From Burkholderiales bacterium (lineage in GTDB: Bacteria > Pseudomonadota > Gammaproteobacteria > Burkholderiales > Burkholderiaceae_C), in NCBI GenBank assembly GCA_016223165.1, contig JACRPO010000009.1:682001-746000 (forward strand): a DNA stretch of 64,000 bases, written 5' to 3'. The translations under genes and the position numbers were made by a program. The notes below the pieces were generated by a model. The model was not told where the DNA came from, ran no database searches, and was given only the letters and a program-made list of their open reading frames with translations. Positions 7,773 through 16,339 of this stretch are shown in pieces. The first letter of the stretch is position 1; each line of letters starts with the position of its first letter.

Positions 7773-8435
7773 TCAGTTCGAGTTCTCGACCTTGAGCGAA
7801 TAGGCCCCCGGCTTCCCGGACTCGCTGAGCACGGCGATGATCGGCCCGCCGGTCGTGTTGCGCGTGTTCTTCTCGGGCTGGCGCCAGCTGATGCTGGCGA
7901 CATGGCCGCCGCCCACACCTTCCACGGCCTCGCCGCTGCCGACGACGACATACACCGGCTTCACCTGCGGGCCCGGCGTGTCGCCGGAACGCTCGAGGAT
8001 CAGCACGCGCGGCTTGAAATCGCTCGAAGCGACGGTGACCTTGGTCGCCTGGTTGACGCGAAAGCCCAGCACCGAGCCCGAAACGCTGCCGCGCTGCCAC
8101 AGGTCGCCCAGCGGCGCGGCGCGGCCGTCGTCGGCCGGGCCGCCGGCCTGCACGACGAACATCTTGTCGGCCTCGCCGCCGGCGAGGAACTTCATGTGCA
8201 CCTGCCGGCCGGCGACCGACTTGTTGGTGGCCAGCAGGGTCGCCGACTTCGACTCGTTGCCGATGGAGGGCAGCGTCGAGTCGATGACCGAGACGTCGTA
8301 GCCGCCCGAAGCGCCGCCGCCGCCCGGCGCGGCGACGCAGCCGGCGAGCACGATGGCAAGCGCCGCGGCAAGCGCCGGCGCACCTGGCCGAAGAGACAGG
8401 CCGCCGCAGCGGCGGGTGGTGATGGTTTTCGACAT
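7773..8435 (-). CDS. Lipoprotein of unknown function, first of a pair
   Basis: Starts MSKTITTRRCGGLSLR, with AAGGAT about 8 nt before the ATG at 8433-8435. Residues 20-38 form a lipoprotein leader ending in lipobox LAGC. The 220-residue chain continues with a Gly-rich linker (AAPGGGGASGGYD) and a beta-rich domain. NTTGGPIIAVLSESGKPGAY near the C-terminus is the most distinctive stretch. It forms a two-gene unit with the downstream lipoprotein. Function is unknown; a paired envelope complex is a guess from the spacing. Confidence 0.7.
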   Translation of the reverse strand: MSKTITTRRCGGLSLRPGAPALAAALAIVLAGCVAAPGGGGASGGYDVSVIDSTLPSIGNESKSATLLATNKSVAGRQVHMKFLAGGEADKMFVVQAGGPADDGRAAPLGDLWQRGSVSGSVLGFRVNQATKVTVASSDFKPRVLILERSGDTPGPQVKPVYVVVGSGEAVEGVGGGHVASISWRQPEKNTRNTTGGPIIAVLSESGKPGAYSLKVENSN

Positions 8436-8599
8436 GGTCGGATCCTTTCCTGGGCAGTTGCTTGCGACGGGGACTCCCATCCCCACTGGCATGCGCAGGA
8501 AGTTCCGGCCGGAAGGCTCATGGGTGTCGACGGCCCGTTCGATGACCGACCCGGCCAACCCAGCCTACCCCGGCCGACCCCGGCCGACCCGGCGCCGCC

Positions 8600-9796
8600 T
8601 CAGAGCGGCGCCTGCCAGGGCTCGTACGGATACAGCCACTCGTTGCGCGAACGCGCGATGTCGCGCGCGACGAACGCCTTGCGCATCTCGTCCGCATCGA
8701 CGATGTGGTAGAGCTCGCCCATCTCGGTGCTCTCGCGCACGACGCGGGCCGCGCGCGGCGCGCGGTGCGCCTCGTAGCGGCGCAGGCGCTCGGCCAGCGG
8801 CCCGGGCAGCGCGAGCGCCCGCGCGAGCACGGCGGCGTCCTCGATGGCCATGGCCGCGCCCTGCGCCATGTAGGGCAGCGTGGCATGCACCGCGTCGCCC
8901 AGCAGGGTGACACGTGCGCTGCTCCAGCGCAGGCTGGGCTCGCGGTTGTTCAGCGCCCAGCGGTAGCACTCTTCGCGATCGGCGTGCTCGACGACGGCGC
9001 GCACCATCGGGTGCCAGCCGGGGTAATCGGCATCGAGCTCGTGCCACGGGCGGCGCGCCGTCCACGACTCCTCCTCCCAGCCTCGCTCCACGCAGCCGAC
9101 GAAATTGAGCAGCTCGCCGGCGCGCAGGTAGTAGGTGACCGCGTGGTTGCGCGGGCCGCACCAGATGGTGGAGACGAGGTCGGTGCGCAAGGCCGGCGGA
9201 ATGCGCTCGGTGGGCACGGTCAGCCGCCACGCCACCTGGCCGGTGAAGCGCGGCCGGTCGGCACCCAGGTCGGCGAGCACATGCGAGCGCACCACCGACC
9301 TGATGCCGTCGGCGCCGACCACGAGCTCGGCGTGCACCTCGTTGCCGTCGTCGAAGCCGACGCGCACGCCGTCGGCCGTCTCGTCGAGCGCGGTGGCACG
9401 CGCACCGAGCACGAGCGCGCCGGCATCGAGCGCCGCCACGGCCTGCTGCAACGCGCCGTGCAGGTCGGCGCGGTGCAGCTGGAAGTACGGCGCGCCATGC
9501 CGCTGCTCGTGCGCTTCGCCCAACGGCAGGCGGTGCAGCATCTCGCCGCTGTCGAAGCGCCGGAACTCGAAGGCGAGCGGCCGCACGGCCACCGGCTCGA
9601 GCACGCGGCGCAGGCCCAGGCGGTCGAGCACCTTCATCGCGTTGGCGCTCATCTGGATGCCCGCGCCGACCTCGGCGAGCTGCGCCGACTGCTCGTACAC
9701 GCGCACGCGGTGGCCTTGCTGCAGCAGCGCCGCGGCCGCGGCGAGGCCGCCCAGGCCGGCACCGATGACGGCGATGTCCATGCCCGCTTGCGCCAT
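8600..9796 (-). CDS. FAD-dependent aromatic monooxygenase (salicylate/3-hydroxybenzoate hydroxylase-like)
   Basis: A 398-residue class A flavin monooxygenase. The dinucleotide fold is DIAVIGAGLGGLAAAAALL at residues 7-25, the DG motif appears as GADGIRSVV near 165, and the ribityl-binding GD motif as LLGDAVHATLPYMAQG near 290. FQLHRADLHGAL is also typical of the salicylate hydroxylase group. Such enzymes hydroxylate phenolic acids using NAD(P)H and oxygen in the cytoplasm. The gene follows a Bug receptor gene on the same strand, separated by a palindromic element, so uptake and hydroxylation of an aromatic acid may be linked. The exact substrate is not visible. Confidence 0.85.
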   Translation of the reverse strand: MAQAGMDIAVIGAGLGGLAAAAALLQQGHRVRVYEQSAQLAEVGAGIQMSANAMKVLDRLGLRRVLEPVAVRPLAFEFRRFDSGEMLHRLPLGEAHEQRHGAPYFQLHRADLHGALQQAVAALDAGALVLGARATALDETADGVRVGFDDGNEVHAELVVGADGIRSVVRSHVLADLGADRPRFTGQVAWRLTVPTERIPPALRTDLVSTIWCGPRNHAVTYYLRAGELLNFVGCVERGWEEESWTARRPWHELDADYPGWHPMVRAVVEHADREECYRWALNNREPSLRWSSARVTLLGDAVHATLPYMAQGAAMAIEDAAVLARALALPGPLAERLRRYEAHRAPRAARVVRESTEMGELYHIVDADEMRKAFVARDIARSRNEWLYPYEPWQAPL

Positions 9797-9818
9797 GCCC
9801 GGCTTGCGCGTCGTGCTC

Positions 9819-9979
9819 AGAGCCTGTGAACGGATCAGCCGCGCCCGAGCGGCGCGCCAGAAGGTGTCGGATCGAGGCGCAAAGCGCAGACGTAGCCCGG
9901 GCTACGTCGAGCATTTGCAGCGAAGAGCCGGCGCCTTCTGGCGTGGCGAGCGGGTGTGGATGATTCGTTCACAGGCTCT
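9819..9979. repeat. 160-nt multi-armed palindromic element, copy 1
   Basis: Outer arms AGAGCCTGTGAAC (9819-9831) and GTTCACAGGCTCT (9967-9979) are perfect. A middle pair CGCCAGAAGG (9855-9864) / CCTTCTGGCG (9934-9943) is perfect, and the centre is the 20-nt palindrome GACGTAGCCCGGGCTACGTC (9889-9908). The right end overlaps the TGA of the Bug receptor gene (plus-strand TCA at 9979-9981). Read on the minus strand, the single-stranded linkers TGCAAAT-CTCG and CTGCG-TTTGCGCCT-GAT are shared with the element at 18443-18605, while the arms differ with compensating changes. Confidence 0.85.
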
Positions 9980-10977
9980 CAGTCCGCCTTGATGCCTTGC
10001 GACTGCACGACCTGCGCCCAGCGCTCGGCGTCGCGCGCGATGAGGCGGCGGAATTCGTCGGCGCTGCTGTGCGCCGGGCTCATGCCCTGCGTCTCGAAGG
10101 CGGCCCTGACCTCGGGCAGCGCCAGGATGTCGCGCAGCTCGGCGTTGAGCCGCTCGAGCAGCGCGCGCGGCGTGCCGGCCGGCGCGAGCACGCCGTACCA
10201 CATGTCCATGTCGAGATCGCCGAGGTTCAACGCGCGCAGCGGCGGCACCTCGGGCAGCAAGGCGTGCGGCTTGTCGCTGCTGATGCCGAGCGCGTTGAGC
10301 CGGCCCGTCTTCACATGCTGCAGCGCCACGTGGATGGGCAGGAACATCAGGTCCACCTGGCCGCCGAGGATGTCGGTGACCGCCTGCGCCGTGCCGCGGT
10401 ACGGGATGTGGGTGATGAAGATCTTGGCCCGGCTCTTCAGCAGCTCCATCGCCAGGTGGTGCGGCGTGCCCGCACCGGGCGACGCATAGTTGAGCGCACC
10501 GGGCCGCGCCTTGGCACGCGCCAGCAGCTCCGCCGCGGTGGTGATGCCCGAGGCCTTGCTCGTCACCAGCAGCAGCTGGCCCCAACTGGTGAGCGACACG
10601 GGCTCGAGGTCCTTCACCGCGTCGAAGCCGAGCTTTGGAAAGAGCGCCCGGTTCATCACGAGGGTGTTCACTGTCACGAGCAGCGTGCTGCCGTCGGCGG
10701 GCGCGCGCACCACGGCTTCGGTGCCGAGGTTGCCCGAGGCGCCGGCGCGGTTGTCCACCACCACCGGGCGGCCCAGCCGCTCGGCCAGCCGGGGGCCGAT
10801 CTGGCGCGCGATGAGGTCGATGCCGGTGCCGGGCGTGAAGGGCACGATCAGGCGCAGTGGCGCTTGCGTGGCCGGCGCCGGCGGCGCTGTCTGGGCAGCG
10901 GCCGGCCACGGGGCGGCCAGTGCGCAGGCGGCGAGGATCAACGAGCGTCGAGTGCGCTGCAGGTTGCAAGTAGGCAT
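9979..10977 (-). CDS. Tripartite tricarboxylate transporter substrate-binding protein (Bug family)
   Basis: Start taken at the ATG of 10975-10977 (MPTCNLQRTRRSLILAACAL), giving 332 residues with a signal peptide ending near AAAQTAPPA. Bug signatures: LRLIVPFTPGTGIDLIARQI, VVDNRAGASGNLGTEAV, ITHIPYRGTAQAVTDILGGQ, WYGVLAPAGTPRALLERL. It is predicted to be a periplasmic receptor for a carboxylate, possibly aromatic given the monooxygenase gene downstream. TctA/TctB genes are absent from the window. Its stop codon is the first triplet of the palindromic element. It is about 29-36% similar by eye to the other two Bug proteins here, so this is not a recent duplication. Confidence 0.9.
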   Translation of the reverse strand: MPTCNLQRTRRSLILAACALAAPWPAAAQTAPPAPATQAPLRLIVPFTPGTGIDLIARQIGPRLAERLGRPVVVDNRAGASGNLGTEAVVRAPADGSTLLVTVNTLVMNRALFPKLGFDAVKDLEPVSLTSWGQLLLVTSKASGITTAAELLARAKARPGALNYASPGAGTPHHLAMELLKSRAKIFITHIPYRGTAQAVTDILGGQVDLMFLPIHVALQHVKTGRLNALGISSDKPHALLPEVPPLRALNLGDLDMDMWYGVLAPAGTPRALLERLNAELRDILALPEVRAAFETQGMSPAHSSADEFRRLIARDAERWAQVVQSQGIKAD

Positions 10978-11111
10978 GGGCCACCCGGAACGAGGCTGCG
11001 AAGGGCTCATCCTAGGCCGAGCGCGCCCTTCGGCCATCGGGTCGTGCCCCGGTGGCACGGCTCACTGCGCAGGAGCCGCCGCGGCGCCCGAACGACCGCG
11101 GCGCGCCGGGG

Positions 11112-12482
11112 CTACTCGATGAACAGCAGCGCCGGCTGCTCGACCAGTGCGCGCACGGCCTGCACGAAGCGGGCCGCATCGGCGCCGTCGACGACGCGGT
11201 GGTCGAACGACGACGACAGGTTCATCGTCCGGCGCACCACCACCGCCCCACCGCGCACGACCGGCTTTTCGACGATGCGGTTGACGCCGACGATGGCCAC
11301 CTCGGGGCGGTTGATGATCGGCGTGGTGACGATGCCGCCGAGCGCGCCGAGGCTGGTGATGGTGATCGTCGAGCCCGACAGCTCGGCGCGCGTGCTGTGC
11401 CCGACGCGTGCGCCTTCGGCCAGCCGCGCCACCTCGGCGGCCGTGCCCCACAGGTTCAGCGCCTCGGCATGCCGCAGCACGGGCACGAGCAGGCCGCGCG
11501 CCGTCTGCGTGGCGATGCCCAGGTGCACGGCGCCGTGCTGGGTGATCACGCCCGCCTCGTCGTCGAAGCGTGCATTGACCTGCGGGAAGTCGCGCAGCGC
11601 CAGCACCACGGCGCGCATCAGCAGCGGCAGCAGCGTGAGGTGGCCGCGCGTGGCTTCCCACTTCGAGTTCAGCGCCGCGCGCAACTCCTCGGCTTCGGTG
11701 ACGTCGAGCTCCTCGACATAGCTGAAGTGCGGGATGCGGCGCTTGGCCTCCTGCATCTGCAGCGCGATGCGGCGACGCAGGCCGATCACCGGCACCGCCC
11801 GGTCCTCGCGCGGCGATGCCGCCGCGGTGGGCGAGAGGCGCATCGAGGGCGCGGTTGCTGTTGCTGGTGTTGCGGCTGTCGCGGCTGCACCTGCTGCGCC
11901 CGCGCTCGCTGTGGCGGCAGCCGCATCGAGATCGGCATGCATGATGCGGCCGGCGGTGCCACTCGCCTTCACATGGCGCAGGTCGATGCCGAGCTCCCAG
12001 GCGCGCCGGCGCACGGAAGGCGAGGCGATCGGGCGATCGGTTCCCGCCGCGGGCTCCGCTGGGGTCGCCACCGGGCGCACCGCTGCCGGTGTCGCCGAGG
12101 GCAGTGGCGGCACCTCGGCAGCCCGCACGGCGGCCGGGCCCGTCGCGGGCGCCAGGCCCGGCGCAGGCGCGGGTGGTGGCCGCGGCGCCGAAGCCGCGGC
12201 AGGCGCATCAGCCGGTGCAGCCGCCGACACCACACCGGCGTCCTCCCGTTCAATGCGGATCAGCTCGCTGCCGACCGCCATCACCTGGCCGACCTGACCG
12301 CCGAGCGCCAGCACCCGGCCCGCGACGGGTGAGGGGATCTCGACGCTGGCCTTGTCGGTCATCACGTCCGCCAGCCCCTGGTCCTCGGCCACGATGTCGC
12401 CGGGCTGGACGTGCCAGGCGACGAGCTCGACCTCGGCAATGCCTTCGCCGACATCGGGCACCTTGATGACATGGATTCCCAT
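11112..12482 (-). CDS. bkdB: Branched-chain 2-oxoacid dehydrogenase E2 (dihydrolipoyl acyltransferase)
   Basis: A 456-residue E2. One lipoyl domain occupies residues 1-78, with the lipoyl lysine in DVMTDKASVEIPS. An Ala/Pro linker leads to the peripheral subunit-binding domain near 150-185 (ASPSVRRRAWELGIDLRHV). A second Ala-rich linker precedes the catalytic domain (VIGLRRRIALQMQEAKRRIPHF), which ends with the active-site motif SFDHRVVDGADAARF. It transfers the acyl group from E1 to CoA in Val/Leu/Ile breakdown. The start lies 1 nt after the E1beta stop. No E3 (lipoamide dehydrogenase) gene follows, so E3 must be encoded elsewhere. Confidence 0.92.
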   Translation of the reverse strand: MGIHVIKVPDVGEGIAEVELVAWHVQPGDIVAEDQGLADVMTDKASVEIPSPVAGRVLALGGQVGQVMAVGSELIRIEREDAGVVSAAAPADAPAAASAPRPPPAPAPGLAPATGPAAVRAAEVPPLPSATPAAVRPVATPAEPAAGTDRPIASPSVRRRAWELGIDLRHVKASGTAGRIMHADLDAAAATASAGAAGAAATAATPATATAPSMRLSPTAAASPREDRAVPVIGLRRRIALQMQEAKRRIPHFSYVEELDVTEAEELRAALNSKWEATRGHLTLLPLLMRAVVLALRDFPQVNARFDDEAGVITQHGAVHLGIATQTARGLLVPVLRHAEALNLWGTAAEVARLAEGARVGHSTRAELSGSTITITSLGALGGIVTTPIINRPEVAIVGVNRIVEKPVVRGGAVVVRRTMNLSSSFDHRVVDGADAARFVQAVRALVEQPALLFIE

Positions 12483-12483
12483 C

Positions 12484-13497
12484 TCAGGCCTCCAGCGCGC
12501 GCTTGAGCGCAGCGGCCACGCGCGCCGGGCCTGGGAAGTAGGCCCACTCGAGCGCGTGCGGATAGGGCGTGTCCCAGCCGGTGACACGCTCGATCGGCGC
12601 CTCGAGGTGGTAGAAGCAATGCTCCTGCACCAGCGCCACGAGCTCGGCGCCGAAGCCGCTCGTGCGTGTCGCCTCGTGCACGACGACGCAGCGGCCGGTC
12701 TTCTTCACCGAAGCCAGCACGGTGGCCAGGTCGAGCGGCCACAGCGTGCGCAGGTCGACGATCTCGGCGTCGATACCGCTCTCCTGCGCCGCCGCCTCGG
12801 CGACGAAAACCATGGTGCCGTAGGTCAGCACCGTCACCTCGCTGCCCTCACGGAAGAGGCGCGCGCTGTCCAGCGGCACCGTGTAGTGGCCCTCGGGCAC
12901 CTCGGCCAGCGCGTGCTGCGCCCAGGGCACGACCGGCTTCTCGTGGTGGCCGTCGAAGGGGCCGTTGTACAGGCGCTTGGGCTCGAGGAAGATGACCGGG
13001 TCGTCGCACTCGATGGCGGCGATGAGCAGCCCCTTGGCGTCGAACGGGTTGCACGGCATCACGGTGCGGATGCCGCACACGTGCGTGAACAGCGCCTCCG
13101 GGCTCTGGCTGTGCGTCTGCCCGCCGTAGATGCCGCCGCCGCAGGGCATGCGGATGGTGATGGGGGCGCTGAAGTCGCCGGCCGAGCGGTAGCGCAGGCG
13201 CGCCGCCTCGGAGACGATCTGGTCGCTCGCCGGGTAGAAGTAGTCGGCGAACTGCACCTCCACCACCGGCCGCAGGCCGTAGGCGGCCATGCCGATGGCG
13301 CTGCCGACGATGCCGCCTTCGGAGATGGGCGCGTCGAAGACCCGCTGCGCGCCGTACTTGGCCTGCAGGCCGTCGGTGCAGCGGAAGACGCCGCCGAAGT
13401 AGCCCACGTCCTGGCCGTAGACGACGACGTTGTCGTCGCGCCCGAGCATCACGTCCATCGCCGAGCGCAGGGCCTGGACCATGGTCATGCGCGTCAT
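12484..13497 (-). CDS. bkdA2: Branched-chain 2-oxoacid dehydrogenase E1 beta subunit
   Basis: A 337-residue transketolase-type beta subunit: MTRMTMVQALRSAMDVMLGR, GEDVGYFGG-like GQDVGYFGGVFRCTDGL, FADYFYPASDQIVSEAARL, then RMPCGGGIYGGQTHSQSPEA and the C-terminal DLRTLWPLDLATV. It pairs with E1 alpha to decarboxylate branched-chain 2-oxoacids using thiamine diphosphate. Its ATG overlaps the alpha-subunit stop (ATGA, 13494-13497) and E2 follows 1 nt later, so the three genes are translationally coupled. Confidence 0.93.
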   Translation of the reverse strand: MTRMTMVQALRSAMDVMLGRDDNVVVYGQDVGYFGGVFRCTDGLQAKYGAQRVFDAPISEGGIVGSAIGMAAYGLRPVVEVQFADYFYPASDQIVSEAARLRYRSAGDFSAPITIRMPCGGGIYGGQTHSQSPEALFTHVCGIRTVMPCNPFDAKGLLIAAIECDDPVIFLEPKRLYNGPFDGHHEKPVVPWAQHALAEVPEGHYTVPLDSARLFREGSEVTVLTYGTMVFVAEAAAQESGIDAEIVDLRTLWPLDLATVLASVKKTGRCVVVHEATRTSGFGAELVALVQEHCFYHLEAPIERVTGWDTPYPHALEWAYFPGPARVAAALKRALEA

Positions 13498-14804
13498 GGC
13501 GAACCCTGCCCTTGCGGCGCAGGCTCAGGCAAGTTCGCGGGATTGGCCTGGTGCCGCGCCCACTCGGCGCGCGCCTGGTGCAGCTGCTCGTGCAGGTGCG
13601 GCGGCATCTCCTTGTAGACGTCCTCGAACATCGATTCGATCGGCGGCACGTGGTTGTCGATGAGCGTGCCGCCGTACGACTCGGCCTCTTTCAGCGCCGC
13701 CATCACTTCGGCCTCGAGCCTGGCGCGCGTCGCCTCGTGCTCGGTGTGCGACCAGGCGCCCTGCGCCATCAGGTGCTGCTTCAGGCGCGCGACCGGGTCG
13801 CCGAGCGGGAAGTGCTGCCAGTCGTCGGCCGGGCGGTAGCGGCTCGGATCGTCGGAGGTGCTGTGCGCACCGGCGCGGTAGGTGACCCACTCGATCAGCG
13901 TCGGCCCGAGGTTGCGCCGCGCGCGCTCGGCGGCCCAGCGCGTGGCCGCCAGCACGGCGAGGAAGTCGTTGCCGTCCACGCGCAGCGAGGCGATGCCGCA
14001 ACCCACGCCGCGCCCGGCGAAGGTGGTTGCCTCGCCGCCGGCAATGGCCTGGAAGGTGGAGATCGCCCACTGGTTGTTGACGACGTTGAGGATCACCGGC
14101 GCGCGGTACACATGCGCGAAGGTGAGCGCGGTGTGGAAGTCGGCCTCGGCGGTGGAGCCGTCGCCGATCCAGGCCGAGGCGATGCGCGTGTCGCCCTTGA
14201 TGGCCGAGGCCATCGCCCAGCCCACCGCCTGGATGAACTGCGTCGCGAGGTTGCCGCTGATCGAGAAGAAGCCGGCGCGCTTGTAGCTGTACATCACCGG
14301 CAGCTGGCGGCCGCGCATCGGGTCGCGCTCGTTGCTCATCAGCTGGCACATCAGCTCGACCATCGAGATGTCGTCGCGCGCCAGCAGCAGGCCTTGCTGA
14401 CGGTAGGTGGGAAAGCACATGTCCCCGGGCTCGATGGCCAGCGCATGCGCGGTGGCGATGGCCTCCTCGCCCAGGCACTGCATGTAGAACGAGATCTTCT
14501 TCTGCCGCTGCGCGATGAGCATGCGCGCGTCGAAGGCGCGCACGCGCAGCATGGCAGTGAGGCCGCGGCGCAGCAGGGCCGCGTCGGCCTCCGGCGCCCA
14601 GGGGCCGACGGCACGGCCGGCGTCGTCGAGCACGCGCACCAGCGTCGTCGCCAGCTCGGCGGTGTCGGCCGGCGCCACGTCCACCGCCGGGCGCGGCGCC
14701 GCACCGGCGGGCGCCGCGCGCAGGTACGAGAAATCCGTGGCGTGGCCCGGCCGTCCGCTGGGCTCGGGCACGTGCAGGCGCAGGGGCGCTTGCGGCTGGC
14801 TCAT
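13494..14804 (-). CDS. bkdA1: Branched-chain 2-oxoacid dehydrogenase E1 alpha subunit
   Basis: A 436-residue E1 alpha with the thiamine-diphosphate motif GDGSTAEADFHTALTFAHV followed by NVVNNQWAIST, and SFYMQCLGEEAIATAHALA and CFPTYRQQGLLLARD upstream. RAGAHSTSDDPSRYRP is the regulatory phosphorylation-loop region in the animal homologues. The N-terminal 60 residues (LRLHVPEPSGRPGHATDFSY) are typical of the bacterial BkdA1 group and distinguish it from pyruvate dehydrogenase. First gene of the bkd operon; the ATG at 14802-14804 follows GAGGAGACCCCG. No Lrp-type BkdR regulator gene is adjacent. Confidence 0.93.
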   Translation of the reverse strand: MSQPQAPLRLHVPEPSGRPGHATDFSYLRAAPAGAAPRPAVDVAPADTAELATTLVRVLDDAGRAVGPWAPEADAALLRRGLTAMLRVRAFDARMLIAQRQKKISFYMQCLGEEAIATAHALAIEPGDMCFPTYRQQGLLLARDDISMVELMCQLMSNERDPMRGRQLPVMYSYKRAGFFSISGNLATQFIQAVGWAMASAIKGDTRIASAWIGDGSTAEADFHTALTFAHVYRAPVILNVVNNQWAISTFQAIAGGEATTFAGRGVGCGIASLRVDGNDFLAVLAATRWAAERARRNLGPTLIEWVTYRAGAHSTSDDPSRYRPADDWQHFPLGDPVARLKQHLMAQGAWSHTEHEATRARLEAEVMAALKEAESYGGTLIDNHVPPIESMFEDVYKEMPPHLHEQLHQARAEWARHQANPANLPEPAPQGQGSP

Positions 14805-14922
14805 CGGGGTCTCCTCGACGGTGCGGTGCGCAGGTTAGCCGATCGGCCGGCGCGCGCCGTGAGTTCGCGCAACTGCCGGCGCTGGCCGGCACTCGCGGAT
14901 GGCGCAGGGGGCCAGGCGGATG

Positions 14923-14977
14923 CGACGCGGAGTCGACTCGGAAACGACGCGGACATGACGCGGACACGACGCGCGGG
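14923..14977. repeat. 11-nt degenerate tandem repeat in divergent promoter region
   Basis: Units CGACGCGGA at 14923 and CGACGCGGACA at 14945, TGACGCGGACA at 14956 and CGACGCGCGGG at 14967 are spaced by 22, 11 and 11 nt, about one helical turn each. They lie between the bkd operon and the divergent methyltransferase gene. It could be a phased protein-binding array or plain slippage. Confidence 0.4.
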
Positions 14978-15021
14978 CGACGCCGACAATGGGCCGCTTC
15001 CACCCGAGCGCCTGCCGCACG

Positions 15022-15660
15022 ATGCCCGCCCCCCTGCCCGACGAACTGCGCCGCATCGCCGAGCGGACGATGGCGCACTATGCGCAAGACCCGGCCGGCT
15101 TCTGGGCGGCCACGCGCGAGCACGATGTCAGCCAGAACGTCGGCGCCTTGCTGCGCCACGTCGAGGGGCCACCGCCCTGGGACATTCTCGACCTCGGCTG
15201 CGGCCCGGGGCGCGACCTCGCGACCTTCAGCGCCCTCGGCCACCGCGCCGTGGGCCTGGACGGCACGCCCGCCTTCGTGGCCATGGCACACCAGCACAGC
15301 GGCTGCCCGGTGTGGCAGCAGGACCTGCTGGCGCTGGATCTGCCGGCGGCGCGCTTCGACGGCATCTTCGCCAATGCGGTGCTCTTCCACGTGCCGACGA
15401 GCGAGCTGGCGCGCGTGCTGGGCGAGCTGCGTGCCGCCTTGCGCCCGCGCGGCGTGCTCTTCGTCTCCAACCCGCGCGGCAACGACCAGGAGGGCTGGCA
15501 ACAAGGCCGTTATGGCGTGTGGCACTCGCTCGAGGGCTGGCGCCGCTTCATGCGCGCGGCGGGCTTCGACGAATTCGAGCACTACTATCGGCCGGCGGGC
15601 CAGCCGCGCGAACGCCAGCCATGGCTGGCGACGGTGTGGCGGCGAGGAGGTGCGACGTGA
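15022..15660 (+). CDS. SAM-dependent methyltransferase (class I)
   Basis: The 212-residue product from the ATG at 15022 begins MPAPLPDELRRIAERTMAHY; an in-frame ATG at 14989 would add 11 residues and neither has a strong ribosome site. Motif I is ILDLGCGPGRDLATF near residue 53, acidic loop GLDGTPAFV, motif post-II ARFDGIFANAVLFHVP, and LRPRGVLFVSNPRG further on. AHYAQDPAGFWAATREHDVSQN is characteristic of a small group of proteobacterial methyltransferases of unknown substrate. Its stop overlaps the GTG of a second methyltransferase gene (GTGA), so the two are coupled. Confidence 0.8.
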   Translation: MPAPLPDELRRIAERTMAHYAQDPAGFWAATREHDVSQNVGALLRHVEGPPPWDILDLGCGPGRDLATFSALGHRAVGLDGTPAFVAMAHQHSGCPVWQQDLLALDLPAARFDGIFANAVLFHVPTSELARVLGELRAALRPRGVLFVSNPRGNDQEGWQQGRYGVWHSLEGWRRFMRAAGFDEFEHYYRPAGQPRERQPWLATVWRRGGAT

Positions 15661-16319
15661 GCAGCAAGGCCGGCAAGGCCACCGAGCCGGGCCCCGACCG
15701 CCGCGCGGCGCTGGCGCAGTACCGGCGGCGCGCCGGCATCTACGACCTGGAACTGGCGCTGTTCGAGCCGATCCGCCGCAAGGCGATCGCGCAGCTGGCG
15801 CTGCAGCCCGGCGATGTCGTGCTCGACGTGGGCTGCGGCACCGGCCTCAGCCTCGAACTGCTGGAGCAGGGCATCGGCCCGAAGGGCGCGATCATCGGCA
15901 TCGAGCAGAGCCCCGAGATGATCGAGCGGGCCCGGGAGCGCGTGGCCCAGGGCCGCTGGAGCAACGTGACGCTGGTCTGTTCGCCCGCCGAGACGGCCCG
16001 CATTCCGGGGCGGCATGCCGATGCCGTGCTGTTCCACTTCACGCACGACATCCTGCGCCGGCCCGAGGCCGTGGCGCATGTGATGCGGCACCTGAAGCCG
16101 GGGGCGCGCGTGGTCGCCTCCGGGCTCAAGTGGGCCGGCGGCTGGACGGTCGGCGTCAACCTGCTCGTGCTGCCGGCGGCGCTGCACTCGGTGACTTCGC
16201 TCGCGGGCCTGCGCGCGCCCTGGAGCGGCCTGGCCGCGTTCACCGGGCCGCTGCACGTGCAGACGATGCTGCTGGGCGGCGTGTACGTGGCGAGCGCAAG
16301 GGTCGCGCCGCACGGCTGA
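15657..16319 (+). CDS. SAM-dependent methyltransferase (class I, membrane-lipid-like)
   Basis: A GTG start at 15657 with GAGGAGG 6 nt upstream gives 220 residues. Motif I is VVLDVGCGTGLSLELLEQG, followed by GIEQSPEMIERARERV and DAVLFHFTHDILRRPEAV. The tail (WTVGVNLLVLPAALHSVTSL, then PWSGLAAFTGPLHVQ) is hydrophobic, which suggests contact with a membrane or lipid substrate, similar to PmtA/UbiE-like enzymes. It overlaps the preceding methyltransferase gene by 4 nt. The substrate is unknown. Confidence 0.8.
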   Translation: MSSKAGKATEPGPDRRAALAQYRRRAGIYDLELALFEPIRRKAIAQLALQPGDVVLDVGCGTGLSLELLEQGIGPKGAIIGIEQSPEMIERARERVAQGRWSNVTLVCSPAETARIPGRHADAVLFHFTHDILRRPEAVAHVMRHLKPGARVVASGLKWAGGWTVGVNLLVLPAALHSVTSLAGLRAPWSGLAAFTGPLHVQTMLLGGVYVASARVAPHG

Positions 16320-16339
16320 GCGCGCGTCAGAATCCACCC

